Assembly (NCBI GenBank): GCA_964616875.1
Contig: CAZTSJ010000062.1
Coordinates: 1-7,829, forward strand
Direction of reading: 5' to 3'
DNA: 7,829 nucleotides
From: RBG-16-66-20 sp964616875
GTDB taxonomy: Bacteria > Pseudomonadota > Gammaproteobacteria > Burkholderiales > SG8-39
The translations under genes and the position numbers were made by a program. The first letter of the stretch is position 1. The number at the start of each line of letters is the position of its first letter. Positions 1-7,347 of this stretch are shown here, piece by piece. Under the pieces are notes generated by a model. The model was not told the DNA's origin and did not search any database. It was given only the letters and a program-made list of their open reading frames with translations.

Positions 1-251
1 AATAGCACCGAGGTATCCACGCCCTGCGATTTGAGCGAGGCGATGTGCTGCGGCAGCGAGGTCGCCGCGACGCTGCGTGCGTCCACGCTGACCGCAATGC
101 GGTCATGCCCTCGGCCGGATAAGAACGTCACCACATCCGGCAGCAGTGCCGCCGGCAGGTTGTCAACGCAGTAGTAGTCGCTGTCCTCGAGGACGTCGAG
201 GGCGATGCTCTTGCCCGAACCCGACAAACCGCTGACCAGGACCAGCTGCAC
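1..251 (-). CDS. rapZ: RapZ, RNase adapter / nucleotide-binding protein (N-terminal part, runs off the left edge)
   Basis: The window holds the first 83 codons, read from a GTG at 251-249 towards base 1. The translation has a P-loop GLSGSGKS at residues 8-15, followed by the family block DYYCVDNLP at about 25-33, which lines up with E. coli RapZ (GRSGSGKS, then FYCVDNLP). In enterobacteria RapZ binds the small RNA GlmZ and presents it to RNase E, controlling glucosamine-6-phosphate synthase; that target is not shown here and may not apply in this lineage. The GTG sits one base after the hprK stop (TAG at 255-253), so translation is probably coupled. A GGAG lies 13 nt upstream of the GTG, inside the end of hprK, which is rather far for a ribosome binding site. 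The C-terminal RNA-binding domain lies outside the window. Confidence 0.93.
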   Translation of the reverse strand, partial: MQLVLVSGLSGSGKSIALDVLEDSDYYCVDNLPAALLPDVVTFLSGRGHDRIAVSVDARSVAATSLPQHIASLKSQGVDTSVL

Positions 252-252
252 G

Positions 253-1164
253 CTAGTCGCCGTTCTCCATGGCCTGCTTCTGGCGCGCGAGAAACTCGGC
301 GGCCGAATCCTTGCCGCGCAGCTTCAGGATGTAGCTGCGCACCGCGGCCTCCAGCAGCACCGCCAGATTGCGGCCGGCGGCGACGGGAATCACAACCTTG
401 CGTACAGTCACGCCGAGTATGTCCTCCGCCAGCTCCGACAGCGGCAGGCGCTCGACGTTGTCGCGCGCGCCGCTCTTGGCCGGTTTTTCAAGATGGGCGA
501 CCAGTTTCAGCTTCATCTTCGGCCGCACAGCGGTCTCGCCGTAGATGGCGCGGATGTTGATCAGGCCGAGGCCGCGTACTTCGAGGAAATCCTTGAGCAG
601 CGGCGGGCAGCGGCCCTCGAGCGTGGTCGCCGCGATGCGCGAGATTTCGACCACGTCGTCCGCCACCAGTCCCTGGCCGCGGCTGATCAGTTCCAGCGCG
701 AGCTCGCTTTTGCCGACGCCGGAATCGCCGGTAATGAGCACGCCCACGCCCAGCACGTCCATCAGCACGCCGTGGCGTTCCGTCGTGTCGGCAAGGCGCT
801 TGGCGAGGTAATTCGCCAGCTTCTCGATGACGCGGGCAGCAGGCAGGGGAGAAGTGAAAAGCGGCGTGCGCGTGCGCTCCGCACCCTCCAGCAATTGCGC
901 CGAGGGCACCACGCCGTCGGCGAAGATCAGGGCCGCGGGCGCGGGCGCGAAAAGCCGGTCGGCGAGGCCGTCGAGCGTGCCCGCCTCGAAGGCGCCGATC
1001 ACCTGCACGCTGTTCGGGTGGGTGATGTTCAGGTGGCCGATCAGTGCGGCGGCGGCGGCCGATTCGCGCCGCACCGCGGTGCGCCCTTCGCGCCCGGCTA
1101 CCCAGGCTAGCGAGAGCGTCTCGCGGTTGTCCTCATGCAACTGCGCGACGTTTACCTGCAGCAT
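253..1164 (-). CDS. hprK: HPr kinase/phosphorylase
   Basis: A 303-residue protein of normal family length. HprK phosphorylates HPr on a regulatory serine using ATP and also removes that phosphate, linking PTS phosphorylation to metabolic state. The N-terminal domain is residues 1 to about 125. The kinase domain has H131, the P-loop GDSGVGKS at 146-153, the acidic pair D169-D170, the family signature LEVRGLGLINI at 194-204, and a conserved PVAAGRNLAVL stretch at 260-270. I chose ATG 1164 because the protein then begins MLQVNVAQLHEDNRE, close to where the family begins; the open frame extends to 1353, but that extra N-terminus is only the other-frame reading of ptsN. The start lies inside ptsN (32-nt overlap, different frame), with no clear Shine-Dalgarno, suggesting coupling. 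Placement between ptsN and rapZ is the betaproteobacterial arrangement. The HPr gene is not in the window. Confidence 0.95.
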   Translation of the reverse strand: MLQVNVAQLHEDNRETLSLAWVAGREGRTAVRRESAAAAALIGHLNITHPNSVQVIGAFEAGTLDGLADRLFAPAPAALIFADGVVPSAQLLEGAERTRTPLFTSPLPAARVIEKLANYLAKRLADTTERHGVLMDVLGVGVLITGDSGVGKSELALELISRGQGLVADDVVEISRIAATTLEGRCPPLLKDFLEVRGLGLINIRAIYGETAVRPKMKLKLVAHLEKPAKSGARDNVERLPLSELAEDILGVTVRKVVIPVAAGRNLAVLLEAAVRSYILKLRGKDSAAEFLARQKQAMENGD

Positions 1165-1618
1165 CCGGTTGCCATGCGCAAATGATCTGGTGCAGTGCAG
1201 CCGCGTCCGTGGCGCCCGCCATCGCCTCGCGCAGCGCGCGGTCGCCGAACATCTGCGCCAGTTCGGAGCGGGTCTCGAGGTGCTTTTCGGTGGCGTGCTC
1301 GGGCACGAGCAGCGTGAAGGCGAGGCTGACCGGTTTGCCATCCGGAGCGTCAAAAGGCAGCGGTTGGGTGAGGCGCACGAAGGCTCCCAGCCCGTCCTTC
1401 AGGCCCTTGATGCGGCCGTGCGGGATGGCGACCCCCTGCCCGAGGCCGGTCGAACCGAGCCGCTCGCGGGCGAACAGGCTCTCGTACACCACGCCGCGCG
1501 CGATGCCGTGTTGGTTCTCGTATAGCAGCCCGACCTGCTCGAACAGCCGCTTCTTGCTCGAGGCGGCAAGCTCGGGCAGGACGTTTTGCAGCGGCAGCAG
1601 CTTCGCGACAAGGCTCAT
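1133..1618 (-). CDS. ptsN: PTS IIA-like nitrogen-regulatory protein (EIIA-Ntr)
   Basis: A 161-residue cytoplasmic protein that accepts phosphate from the PTS-Ntr chain (EI-Ntr, then HPr/NPr) and acts as a regulator rather than a sugar transporter; in other proteobacteria it influences potassium uptake and nitrogen and stress responses. The active-site block GSTGLGQGVAIPHGRI spans about residues 55-70, with phosphoacceptor histidine H67, matching E. coli GSTGIGNGIAIPHGK. A second conserved stretch, FTLLVPEHATEKHL, is at about 101-114. The length is typical of the family. The ATG at 1618 follows hpf by 21 bp and has no recognisable Shine-Dalgarno. A TATAAT sits in that gap. The 3' end overlaps hprK by 32 nt. 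Confidence 0.95.
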   Translation of the reverse strand: MSLVAKLLPLQNVLPELAASSKKRLFEQVGLLYENQHGIARGVVYESLFARERLGSTGLGQGVAIPHGRIKGLKDGLGAFVRLTQPLPFDAPDGKPVSLAFTLLVPEHATEKHLETRSELAQMFGDRALREAMAGATDAAALHQIICAWQPDAAGKRRAVA

Positions 1619-1630
1619 CGAAGGGCGCGG

Positions 1631-1636
1631 ATTATA
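1631..1636 (-). promoter_or_regulatory. Possible -10 element (TATAAT) upstream of ptsN
   Basis: The 21-bp gap between hpf and ptsN contains a perfect TATAAT on the minus strand, 12 nt before the ptsN ATG. It could give ptsN-hprK-rapZ their own promoter inside the operon. I found no convincing -35 hexamer 16-18 bp upstream (that region lies in the end of hpf) and no extended -10 TG. The expected transcription start would leave a leader of only about 6 nt. A chance match is quite possible. Confidence 0.3.
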
Positions 1637-1639
1637 TAC

Positions 1640-1960
1640 CTAGGCCAAGTCTTGCTTCGATGCGCAGTCGTGCGGCCTGCCGGTGTGCAATTCCTTGTAC
1701 TTGAGGACTTGCCGGTCGAGTTTGTCCACCAGCAGATCGATCGCCGCGTACAGGTCCGACTGTTCGCAGGCGCAGTGGATTTCCTTGCCGGGGACGTGCA
1801 GCGTCACTTCGGCCTTCTGCCTGACCTTCGCCGCAGAAAGCGTCACGTGCAGATCGAGAACATGATCAAAGTGACGCTTGATGCGCTCCATCTTGCAGGT
1901 GACATGGCCGCGGATGGCGGCCGTCACTTCGAGATGATGGCCTACGATGCTGAGGTTCAT
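1640..1960 (-). CDS. hpf: Ribosome hibernation-promoting factor, short form (HPF/YfiA family)
   Basis: A 106-residue protein that binds the 30S subunit near the decoding centre and promotes inactive ribosome dimers when growth slows. It matches E. coli Hpf (95 residues) along its length: an N-terminal MNLSIVGHHLEVTAAIRGHV block, AEVTLHVPGKEIHC at 50-63, and the diagnostic DLYAAIDLLVDKLDRQVLK at about 69-87. It lacks the extra C-terminal dimerisation domain of long HPF, so it is the short form; the last 18 or so residues are a variable tail. Its ATG overlaps the rpoN stop by one base (TAATG). A GAAAGAG at 1973-1967, 6 nt before the ATG, is one of the few plausible Shine-Dalgarno sites in this operon. 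Confidence 0.95.
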   Translation of the reverse strand: MNLSIVGHHLEVTAAIRGHVTCKMERIKRHFDHVLDLHVTLSAAKVRQKAEVTLHVPGKEIHCACEQSDLYAAIDLLVDKLDRQVLKYKELHTGRPHDCASKQDLA

Positions 1961-3405
1961 TACAGGCTCTTTCTCTGGTTGACAGGCGGTATCTGCAGGG
2001 ATTCCCGGTATTTTGCGACGGTGCGCCGGGCCACAACGATACCCTGCTCGGCGAGGATCTGCGAGAGGCGCGAGTCCGACAGCGGCAGCTTGCTGTTCTC
2101 GGCCGCCACCAGCTGCTTGATCAGCGCGCGGATCGCGGTGGAGGAGGCCGCGCCGCCGGTGTCGGTGGCGACGTGGCTGCCGAAGAAGTACTTGAGCTCG
2201 TAGGTGCCGCGCGGCGTCGCCATGTATTTTTGTGTCGTGACGCGCGAGATCGTGCTCTCATGCACGCCGAGCACGTCGGCGATCTCGCGCAGCACCATCG
2301 GGCGCATCGCGACCTCGCCGTGTTCGAGGAAACTGCGCTGGCGGTCGACGATCGCCTGCGACACCCGCAGGATGGTGTCGAAACGCTGCAGCACGTTCTT
2401 GATCAGCCAGCGCGCTTCCTGCAATTGCGTGGCGAGCGCGTTGCCGCCGCTGTTGCGCGGCCGCGCCGCCAGTTGCGCATACAAGCGGTTGATGCGCAGG
2501 CGCGGCATTGCTTCCTGGTTCAGGCTGGTCCGCCAGACGCCCTTGACCTTGCGTACCACCACGTCCGGAACGACGTAGCGCGCCTCTATTTTTGCGAAAG
2601 CGGCGCCGGGGCGGGGATTCAGGCCCAGGATCAGCGCTTGCGCTGCGCGCAAGGCCCCGTCATCGGCTCCGGTGAGACTCTTCAGGCGCACATAGTCGCG
2701 GCTGGCGAGCAGCTTGAGATGCTGCTCGCAGATCGCAAGGGCGAGGGTGGTCGTCGCGCGGGCGTTGGCGTTGCCCTCCTGCATGGCGCGGATCTGCAGC
2801 GCGAGGCACTCGCCGGGCGCGCGCGCACCCACGCCCGCGGGCTCAAAATTCTGCAGGTGCCTGAGAGCGATCGCGAGCTCCTCGACATTGACGTCGGCCT
2901 CGGCGGACATGAGCGCTGCGATGTCCTCCAGCGATTGCGTCAGATAGCCGTCATCGTCCAGCGCGTCGATCAGCAACCCGACCAGGGCACGGTCGCGGGC
3001 CCCCAGGTTGGTCAGCGCAAGTTCGCTGTTGAGGTGATCGCGCAGCGTCGGCAGGTCGGCCGCGGCGTTGCCGCGCTCGCCGTCTTCGTCCGCGCCGCCG
3101 TCTTCGGCGCCGCGCCAGGGTGCGGCGAAATCGGCCGGCAACTGCTCATTGCGCTCAGGATCGCCGCCCTGAGATTCGTCGGCAGAGTTCCCCGTGGCGG
3201 CCTCGCGCTCCGGGCCGGCGGTTGTGGCGGCGGCCGCCGCGTCGCTTTCGCCGTCCTCGCGCTCGAGGATCGGGTTCTCCATCAGCAGCTGCTCGATTTC
3301 CTGGTTCAACTCGACGGTCGAGAGCTGCAGCAGGCGGATCGATTGCTGCAGCTGCGGCGTCAGCGTGAGGTGCTGCGAGAGCCGGAATTGCAGGGTTGGT
3401 TTCAT
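1960..3405 (-). CDS. rpoN: RNA polymerase sigma-54 factor
   Basis: A 481-residue alternative sigma factor that directs RNA polymerase to -24/-12 promoters opened by AAA+ enhancer-binding proteins. Region I (about 1-46) is the glutamine- and leucine-rich activator-responsive part, with SQHLTLTPQLQQSIRLLQLS at 10-29. Region II (about 47-116) is a low-complexity stretch rich in D, E, A and G, which is normally variable. The core-binding region runs from about 118 to 310. The helix-turn-helix lies at about 369-392 (VLREIADVLGVHESTISRVT), and the RpoN box ARRTVAKYRE, which reads the -24 element, is at 459-468. All hallmark regions are intact and the length is typical. The ATG at 3405 is 30 bp after the lptB stop, the largest gap in the operon, with no strong Shine-Dalgarno. 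rpoN downstream of lptB is a widespread proteobacterial arrangement. Confidence 0.97.
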   Translation of the reverse strand: MKPTLQFRLSQHLTLTPQLQQSIRLLQLSTVELNQEIEQLLMENPILEREDGESDAAAAATTAGPEREAATGNSADESQGGDPERNEQLPADFAAPWRGAEDGGADEDGERGNAAADLPTLRDHLNSELALTNLGARDRALVGLLIDALDDDGYLTQSLEDIAALMSAEADVNVEELAIALRHLQNFEPAGVGARAPGECLALQIRAMQEGNANARATTTLALAICEQHLKLLASRDYVRLKSLTGADDGALRAAQALILGLNPRPGAAFAKIEARYVVPDVVVRKVKGVWRTSLNQEAMPRLRINRLYAQLAARPRNSGGNALATQLQEARWLIKNVLQRFDTILRVSQAIVDRQRSFLEHGEVAMRPMVLREIADVLGVHESTISRVTTQKYMATPRGTYELKYFFGSHVATDTGGAASSTAIRALIKQLVAAENSKLPLSDSRLSQILAEQGIVVARRTVAKYRESLQIPPVNQRKSL

Positions 3406-3435
3406 GTCGGCGCCAGGCGGGGCTAAATGCGCGGG

Positions 3436-4154
<719 letters not shown>

Positions 4155-4158
<4 letters not shown>

Positions 4159-4697
4159 TTAAGTTCTGGTTTCGACTTTGGCTGGATCACCGCTTTGACG
4201 CGGCCTCCTGGCGCCGTGGGCGCGGCGCCTTTCGCCGCGCTCACCGAGAAAAATTCGGTGCGCTGGTCCAGAAAGATGTACTCCCCGTTCACCACGTCCT
4301 GGTCGCGCGTCACGCGCGCGCGCTCGAACAGCTCGATGCGCTCGTTGCGATCGTCGATCTCGACGCGCAGCGCCTCGCCTTCGGTCCAGACGCCGTCCTT
4401 GTCGCCCTTGGGATCGCCCTTCTGGCGGAATCGCACCGGCTTGCCGGTGGCGGTGGCGATCTGGAAGCCCTCGGCGTCCTGGTGCACGACGATGCGGTCG
4501 GCGCGCACCACTACCGTGCCCTTGGTGAGCACGACGCTGCCTTCGAAAATGCTCATGCGCTTCGCGTCGTCCGAGCTCATGCGGTTCGCCTCGATGTGCG
4601 TCGGCTTGTCCTTGTCGGCCTTTTCCGCCCAGGCGGGAAAGGCCGGCAGCGCGAGGAGCGCGGTCGCTACGGCGAGGGCTGCGTTATTTGCTCGCAT
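4155..4697 (-). CDS. lptA: Periplasmic LPS-transport protein LptA
   Basis: A 180-residue secreted protein that forms the periplasmic bridge carrying LPS from LptC to outer-membrane LptD. A signal peptide covers residues 1-24 with an Ala-X-Ala site (AWA before EKADK). The mature part is an OstA-type beta-jellyroll from about 32 to 145, with THIEANRMSSDD, FEGSVVLTKGTVVVRADRI and WTEGEALRVEID as family-like strands. The C-terminus is basic and proline-containing. I prefer ATG 4697; a GTG one codon earlier (4700) is equally possible and adds one residue. An AAGGA at 4716-4712 is 14 nt from the ATG and 11 nt from the GTG. The start overlaps the end of lptC by 14 nt, and the stop overlaps lptB as ATGA. 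Confidence 0.92.
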
Positions 4698-5286
4698 CAC
4701 TGCTCAGGCCATCCTTTTTCTTGGGCTCGAACCGGCCGCGCACCTGCTCGCGCAGGAACAGCTCCTTCGTATCGTTGCGGTATTCCATGCCGCGGCCCGA
4801 GAGCAGGCGATTCTCCTCCGTGATCACGACGTGGCGATCGGTGCGGATCACCGAGTGCGACTGCACCACGTGCATGAAGCTGGTGCGCATGCGCGTCTCG
4901 GGGCGTTCCGGCCCGGCCTCGCGCACCACCAGCACGTTGCCATAGAGGAATACTTCCTCGCCATCCTGCGACAGCGTGCCACGGTCCGCCGTCAGTGTCA
5001 CACGTGGCTGGTTGGGCTTGCTCTGCACCATGCGCGGCGCGACCAGATCGGTCGAATCGTCGTCCGGGTAATGTAACATTTTCGCCGCCGCGAGCGTGGA
5101 TTCGACGCTGCCTTGCGTGTTGAACCTTGTGTGCGCGAGGTTGTCCACCACGTAGTCCGGATCGTGGCGGCGCAGCGACGGGTGCGCGCCTTCCTCCTCG
5201 CGCACCGTGCGCTCGAGCCAGAAAGTCAGTCCCGCGAGCGCCAGCATCAGCACGAGCGGAAACATCCGGGTGCTGGACAGTCTCAT
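4684..5286 (-). CDS. lptC: LPS export system protein LptC
   Basis: A 200-residue bitopic inner-membrane protein that receives LPS from LptB2FG and passes it to LptA. A single N-terminal membrane helix lies at about 8-24 (FPLVLMLALAGLTFWLE). The conserved LptC entry PDYVVDNLAHTRFN follows at about 43-56, then a periplasmic beta-jellyroll to about 185 with LTADRGTLSQDGEEVFLYG and an ITEENRLLSGRGMEY block. The highly charged end (EPKKKDG) is probably disordered. Sequence conservation in this family is low, and identification rests on the helix, these motifs and the position between kdsC and lptA. The ATG overlaps the kdsC stop as ATGA, implying coupled translation. Confidence 0.92.
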   Translation of the reverse strand: MRLSSTRMFPLVLMLALAGLTFWLERTVREEEGAHPSLRRHDPDYVVDNLAHTRFNTQGSVESTLAAAKMLHYPDDDSTDLVAPRMVQSKPNQPRVTLTADRGTLSQDGEEVFLYGNVLVVREAGPERPETRMRTSFMHVVQSHSVIRTDRHVVITEENRLLSGRGMEYRNDTKELFLREQVRGRFEPKKKDGLSSDASK

Positions 5287-5843
5287 GCCAGGTACCGCGC
5301 CAGAGCCGCTTCCAGGGTGCCCTGGGAGCGCATCAGCAGATCGCAGATTTCGCGCGCGGCGCCGGCGCCGGCCGGGGCGCGCGCGACGTACTGCACCCGC
5401 TCGCGCACCAGTTCATGCGCCTCGCGTGGCGCGCAGGCGAAACCGCAGCGCGTGAGCACCGGCAGATCGACCAGCTCGTCGCCCATGAAACCGGTCTCGC
5501 GCTCGGGGATGCCGAGCTTGGCGCAGAGCGCCTCGAACGCAGCGCGTTTGTCTTCGATTCCCTGCAACACGTGCGGCACGCCAAGTTCAAGGGCGCGCTG
5601 CGCGACTGCGGGAGAGCTCCGACCGCTCAGCAGCGCGACCGCAACGCCCGATTGCATAAGCAGCTTGATGCCGTGGCCGTCGAGGGCGCCAAAGGCCTTG
5701 AGCGCTTCGCCGCCGGGGCCGTACCACAGCCTGCCGTCAGTCAGCACGCCGTCGACATCGAACAACATTAACCTAACGCGCCGCGCGCGTTCCAATACAT
5801 CACGCTTCGCTCGGACCAGCGTGTCGGGGGACTCGGCTTGCAT
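5283..5843 (-). CDS. kdsC: 3-deoxy-D-manno-octulosonate 8-phosphate phosphatase (KDO-8-P phosphatase)
   Basis: A 186-residue HAD-superfamily phosphatase that removes phosphate from Kdo-8-phosphate, giving Kdo for LPS inner-core synthesis. Motif I is FDVDGVLTDG at 28-37, with nucleophile D29 and acid/base D31. Motif II is S73 in LLSGRSS; motif III is probably K99; motif IV is GDELVDLPV at 121-129. The small cap-less form and the FDVDGVLTDG signature are typical of KdsC. In motif IV the residue after the first aspartate is glutamate (E123), where E. coli has GDD; the key GDxxxD spacing (D122, D126) is kept, so activity is expected. About 20 residues precede the HAD core. The gene starts 5 bp after kdsD and overlaps lptC as ATGA. 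Confidence 0.94.
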   Translation of the reverse strand: MQAESPDTLVRAKRDVLERARRVRLMLFDVDGVLTDGRLWYGPGGEALKAFGALDGHGIKLLMQSGVAVALLSGRSSPAVAQRALELGVPHVLQGIEDKRAAFEALCAKLGIPERETGFMGDELVDLPVLTRCGFACAPREAHELVRERVQYVARAPAGAGAAREICDLLMRSQGTLEAALARYLA

Positions 5844-5848
5844 CCGTT

Positions 5849-6838
5849 CTAGAGGATCTTGGCGCGGAACAGGTCGTGGATGTTGAGCGCGCCGACCAGC
5901 CGGCCGGTGGCGTCGACCACCGGAAGTTGAATGGTTTTGCGGCTCTCCATGGCTTCGAGTGCCGTGACCGCCAGCGCCTCGGGCCTGATCGTGCGCGGCT
6001 TGGTAGTCATAACCGCCTTGATCCGCGTGCTGCCCGGATCCGACTTTCGTTGCAAACAGCGCCGCAGGTCGCCATCGGTGAACACACCGAGGAGCCGCTC
6101 CTTGCGATCGACAATCGCCGTCATGCCCATTCCCGTGCGCGTTATTTCAAGCAGCGCGTCGGCCAGCGTCGCATTCATCTGTACCTTCGGTATGCCAGAG
6201 CCCGTCCGCATCACGTCCGACACCAGAGTTATCAGCTTGCGGCCAAGCGTGCCGCCAGGATGCGCGCGCGCGAACTGCTCCGCCGAGAAACCGCGCGCGT
6301 GGAGCAATGCCACTGCAAGCGCATCGCCCATTGCAAGCGCCGCGGTAGTGCTCGCCGTGGGTGCGAGATTGTGAGGACAAGCCTCCTTTTCCACCCCCGC
6401 ATCCAGGAACGCGTGCGCCTCGCGCGCCAGCGACGAGTTTGCGTTGCCGGCGATAACCACGATTTTGGCGCCCTGACGCTTGATCAGCGGAACGATTTGA
6501 CGCAATTCATCGCTCTCGCCCGAGTTGGAGATTGCGACGATTACATCGTCTCTGCCGATCAGACCCAGGTCGCCGTGGTTTGCCTCCGCAGCATGGAGAA
6601 AGTAGGCTGGCGTTCCGGTGCTCGAAAGCGTGGACGCGATCTTGCGTGCGATATGGCCGGATTTGCCGATCCCGGTCACGATGACACGGCCATTCTTCTT
6701 GCACCCCAGGATCAGGGTCACCGCGGCCAGGAACCGGTCGTCGATGCGTCGAATGAGCGCGCGGACGGCTGCTGCCTCGATCTTGAGGACCTCGCGTGCG
6801 ACGTCCAGCGCGGTGCCCGTGGCGTCCTTCGCTGTCAT
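5849..6838 (-). CDS. kdsD: D-arabinose-5-phosphate isomerase (KdsD/KpsF type)
   Basis: A 329-residue enzyme that converts ribulose-5-phosphate to arabinose-5-phosphate, the first committed precursor of Kdo. The SIS isomerase domain spans about 42-176: GIGKSGHIARK at 56-66 (K59), AEANHGDLGLI with H88, ISNSGESDE at 103-111, and a serine/threonine-rich TASTTA loop at about 161-166. AHPGGTLGRKL follows at 192-202, with H193 in the position of the E. coli active-site histidine. Two CBS domains complete the protein (about 205-265 with GVFTDGDLRR; about 274-329 ending NIHDLFRAKIL). Length and start agree with E. coli KdsD, where KEVLAIE occurs at almost the same distance from the N-terminus as REVLKIE here. 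It is first in the minus-strand run and presumably carries the operon promoter upstream. Confidence 0.96.
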   Translation of the reverse strand: MTAKDATGTALDVAREVLKIEAAAVRALIRRIDDRFLAAVTLILGCKKNGRVIVTGIGKSGHIARKIASTLSSTGTPAYFLHAAEANHGDLGLIGRDDVIVAISNSGESDELRQIVPLIKRQGAKIVVIAGNANSSLAREAHAFLDAGVEKEACPHNLAPTASTTAALAMGDALAVALLHARGFSAEQFARAHPGGTLGRKLITLVSDVMRTGSGIPKVQMNATLADALLEITRTGMGMTAIVDRKERLLGVFTDGDLRRCLQRKSDPGSTRIKAVMTTKPRTIRPEALAVTALEAMESRKTIQLPVVDATGRLVGALNIHDLFRAKIL

Positions 6839-6845
6839 GCGGCAA

Positions 6846-6851
6846 AGTATA
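6846..6851 (-). promoter_or_regulatory. Possible -10 element (TATACT) directly upstream of kdsD
   Basis: The operon promoter should lie in the short region between kdsD and the divergent antiporter fragment. The best -10-like match on the minus strand is TATACT, only 7 nt before the kdsD ATG, so transcription would begin at or next to the start codon. A TTGATC further up is 21 bp away, too far for a normal -35; the correctly spaced hexamer is poor. There is also no clear Shine-Dalgarno before kdsD. The real promoter may instead lie further upstream, within the fragment. Confidence 0.25.
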
Positions 6852-6877
6852 GCCTAAGCCCTTCATTTTCCTGATCA

Positions 6878-7129
6878 ATGGATGTCGCCGACGCCTCGCT
6901 GCCGCCGATCATCGGCTATCTCGCGGTCGGCGTTGCCCTCGGACCGCGCGCGTTCGGCGTCGTTTCTGGCGACGCGATGACACGCCACCTGGCCGAATTC
7001 GGCGTCGTGTTCCTGATGTTCTCGATCGGCCTGGAATTCAGCCCGCCCAAGCTGCGCGTGATGCGGCGCGAGGTGTTCGGCCTGGGTTCGGCGCAGGTCG
7101 CGATCACCATCGCGGTAACAACGCGCTAA
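6878..7129 (+). pseudogene. Fragment of a KefB-type (CPA2) monovalent cation:proton antiporter
   Basis: An 83-codon frame divergent from kdsD. LPPIIGYLAVGVALGP, then HLAEFGVVFLMFSIGLEF and VFGLGSAQV, match the second to fourth membrane helices of KefB-family antiporters (E. coli KefB: GYLLAGIAIGP, FSELGVVFLMFIIGLEL, FGVGAAQV). The intact family is about 550-650 residues, with 12-13 helices and often a C-terminal RCK/TrkA-N domain. Here the first helix is missing: an in-frame TGA lies at 6872-6874, so the frame cannot extend upstream, and no first-helix coding is visible in the other frames before it. The match ends near 7117 (AVTTR, then stop). No ribosome binding site precedes the ATG. I read it as a non-functional remnant; a tiny expressed three-helix protein is possible but unlikely. 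Confidence 0.8.
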
Positions 7130-7347
7130 AGGAGAATGAAAGCTAAATCCTGGATCACTAGCCAAGCCGCCAGCAGCCCGACGCCAACAATTAACCGGCG
7201 CTGATACTTCGCGTAGGCGCGCTTTTCCTCGGGTGCTAGCGAGACCTCGGATAATCGCGGGGCTTTGTAAAGGGACACAAATATCAGCAGAGCACCGACC
7301 GTCGTAACAAAGAGCCCGATAGCATTGAGCACCCAAGCCGTTGTCAT
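7126..7347 (-). CDS. Small two-helix membrane protein, function unknown
   Basis: A 73-residue protein from ATG 7347. A hydrophobic helix at about 4-25 (AWVLNAIGLFVTTVGALLIF) is followed by a polar linker at about 27-50 (LYKAPRLSEV, then APEEKRAYAKYQRR) and a second helix at about 51-72 ending DLAFILL. I do not recognise a named family. The frame continues upstream to a GTG at 7404, but the extra 19 residues are polar and the ATG has a better, though still weak, purine-rich lead (AGGGCGAAAA). G+C is about 53% by hand count over 7131-7370, clearly below the operon. The stop overlaps the stop of the antiporter fragment on the other strand. Amphipathic composition, a charged loop and a stop placed exactly at the end of a helix suggest a real protein; its origin may be foreign. 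Confidence 0.6.
   Translation of the reverse strand: MTTAWVLNAIGLFVTTVGALLIFVSLYKAPRLSEVSLAPEEKRAYAKYQRRLIVGVGLLAAWLVIQDLAFILL

Noticed and set aside
205..1110. A 301-codon plus-strand frame opposite hprK and the rapZ start
   Set aside because: Antisense shadow of two genes with intact catalytic motifs.
1165..1353. A 63-codon N-terminal extension of hprK
   Set aside because: The extension is Arg/Ser/Pro-rich and is simply the alternative frame of ptsN. The HprK family begins near the Met at 1164.
3190..3270. Acidic, alanine-rich low-complexity stretch in RpoN
   Set aside because: This is the normally variable region II of sigma-54 and needs no special explanation.
2173..3426. A 417-codon plus-strand frame opposite rpoN
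   Set aside because: It is the complement of a well-supported gene, rich in R, Q, A and G with no recognisable domain; a composition artefact.
5876..6874. A 332-codon plus-strand frame opposite kdsD
   Set aside because: Antisense to the full SIS-CBS-CBS coding region, with no motifs of its own.
7113..7130. GTAACAACGCGCTAAAG at the antiporter break, resembling the first bases of an integron attC site
   Set aside because: The seven-base outer core does not fit RYYYAAC well, and no matching GTTRRRY arm or complementary half-site was found in the following ~290 bp or on the other strand. No integrase is present. It remains a chance resemblance unless a structure search finds an attC.
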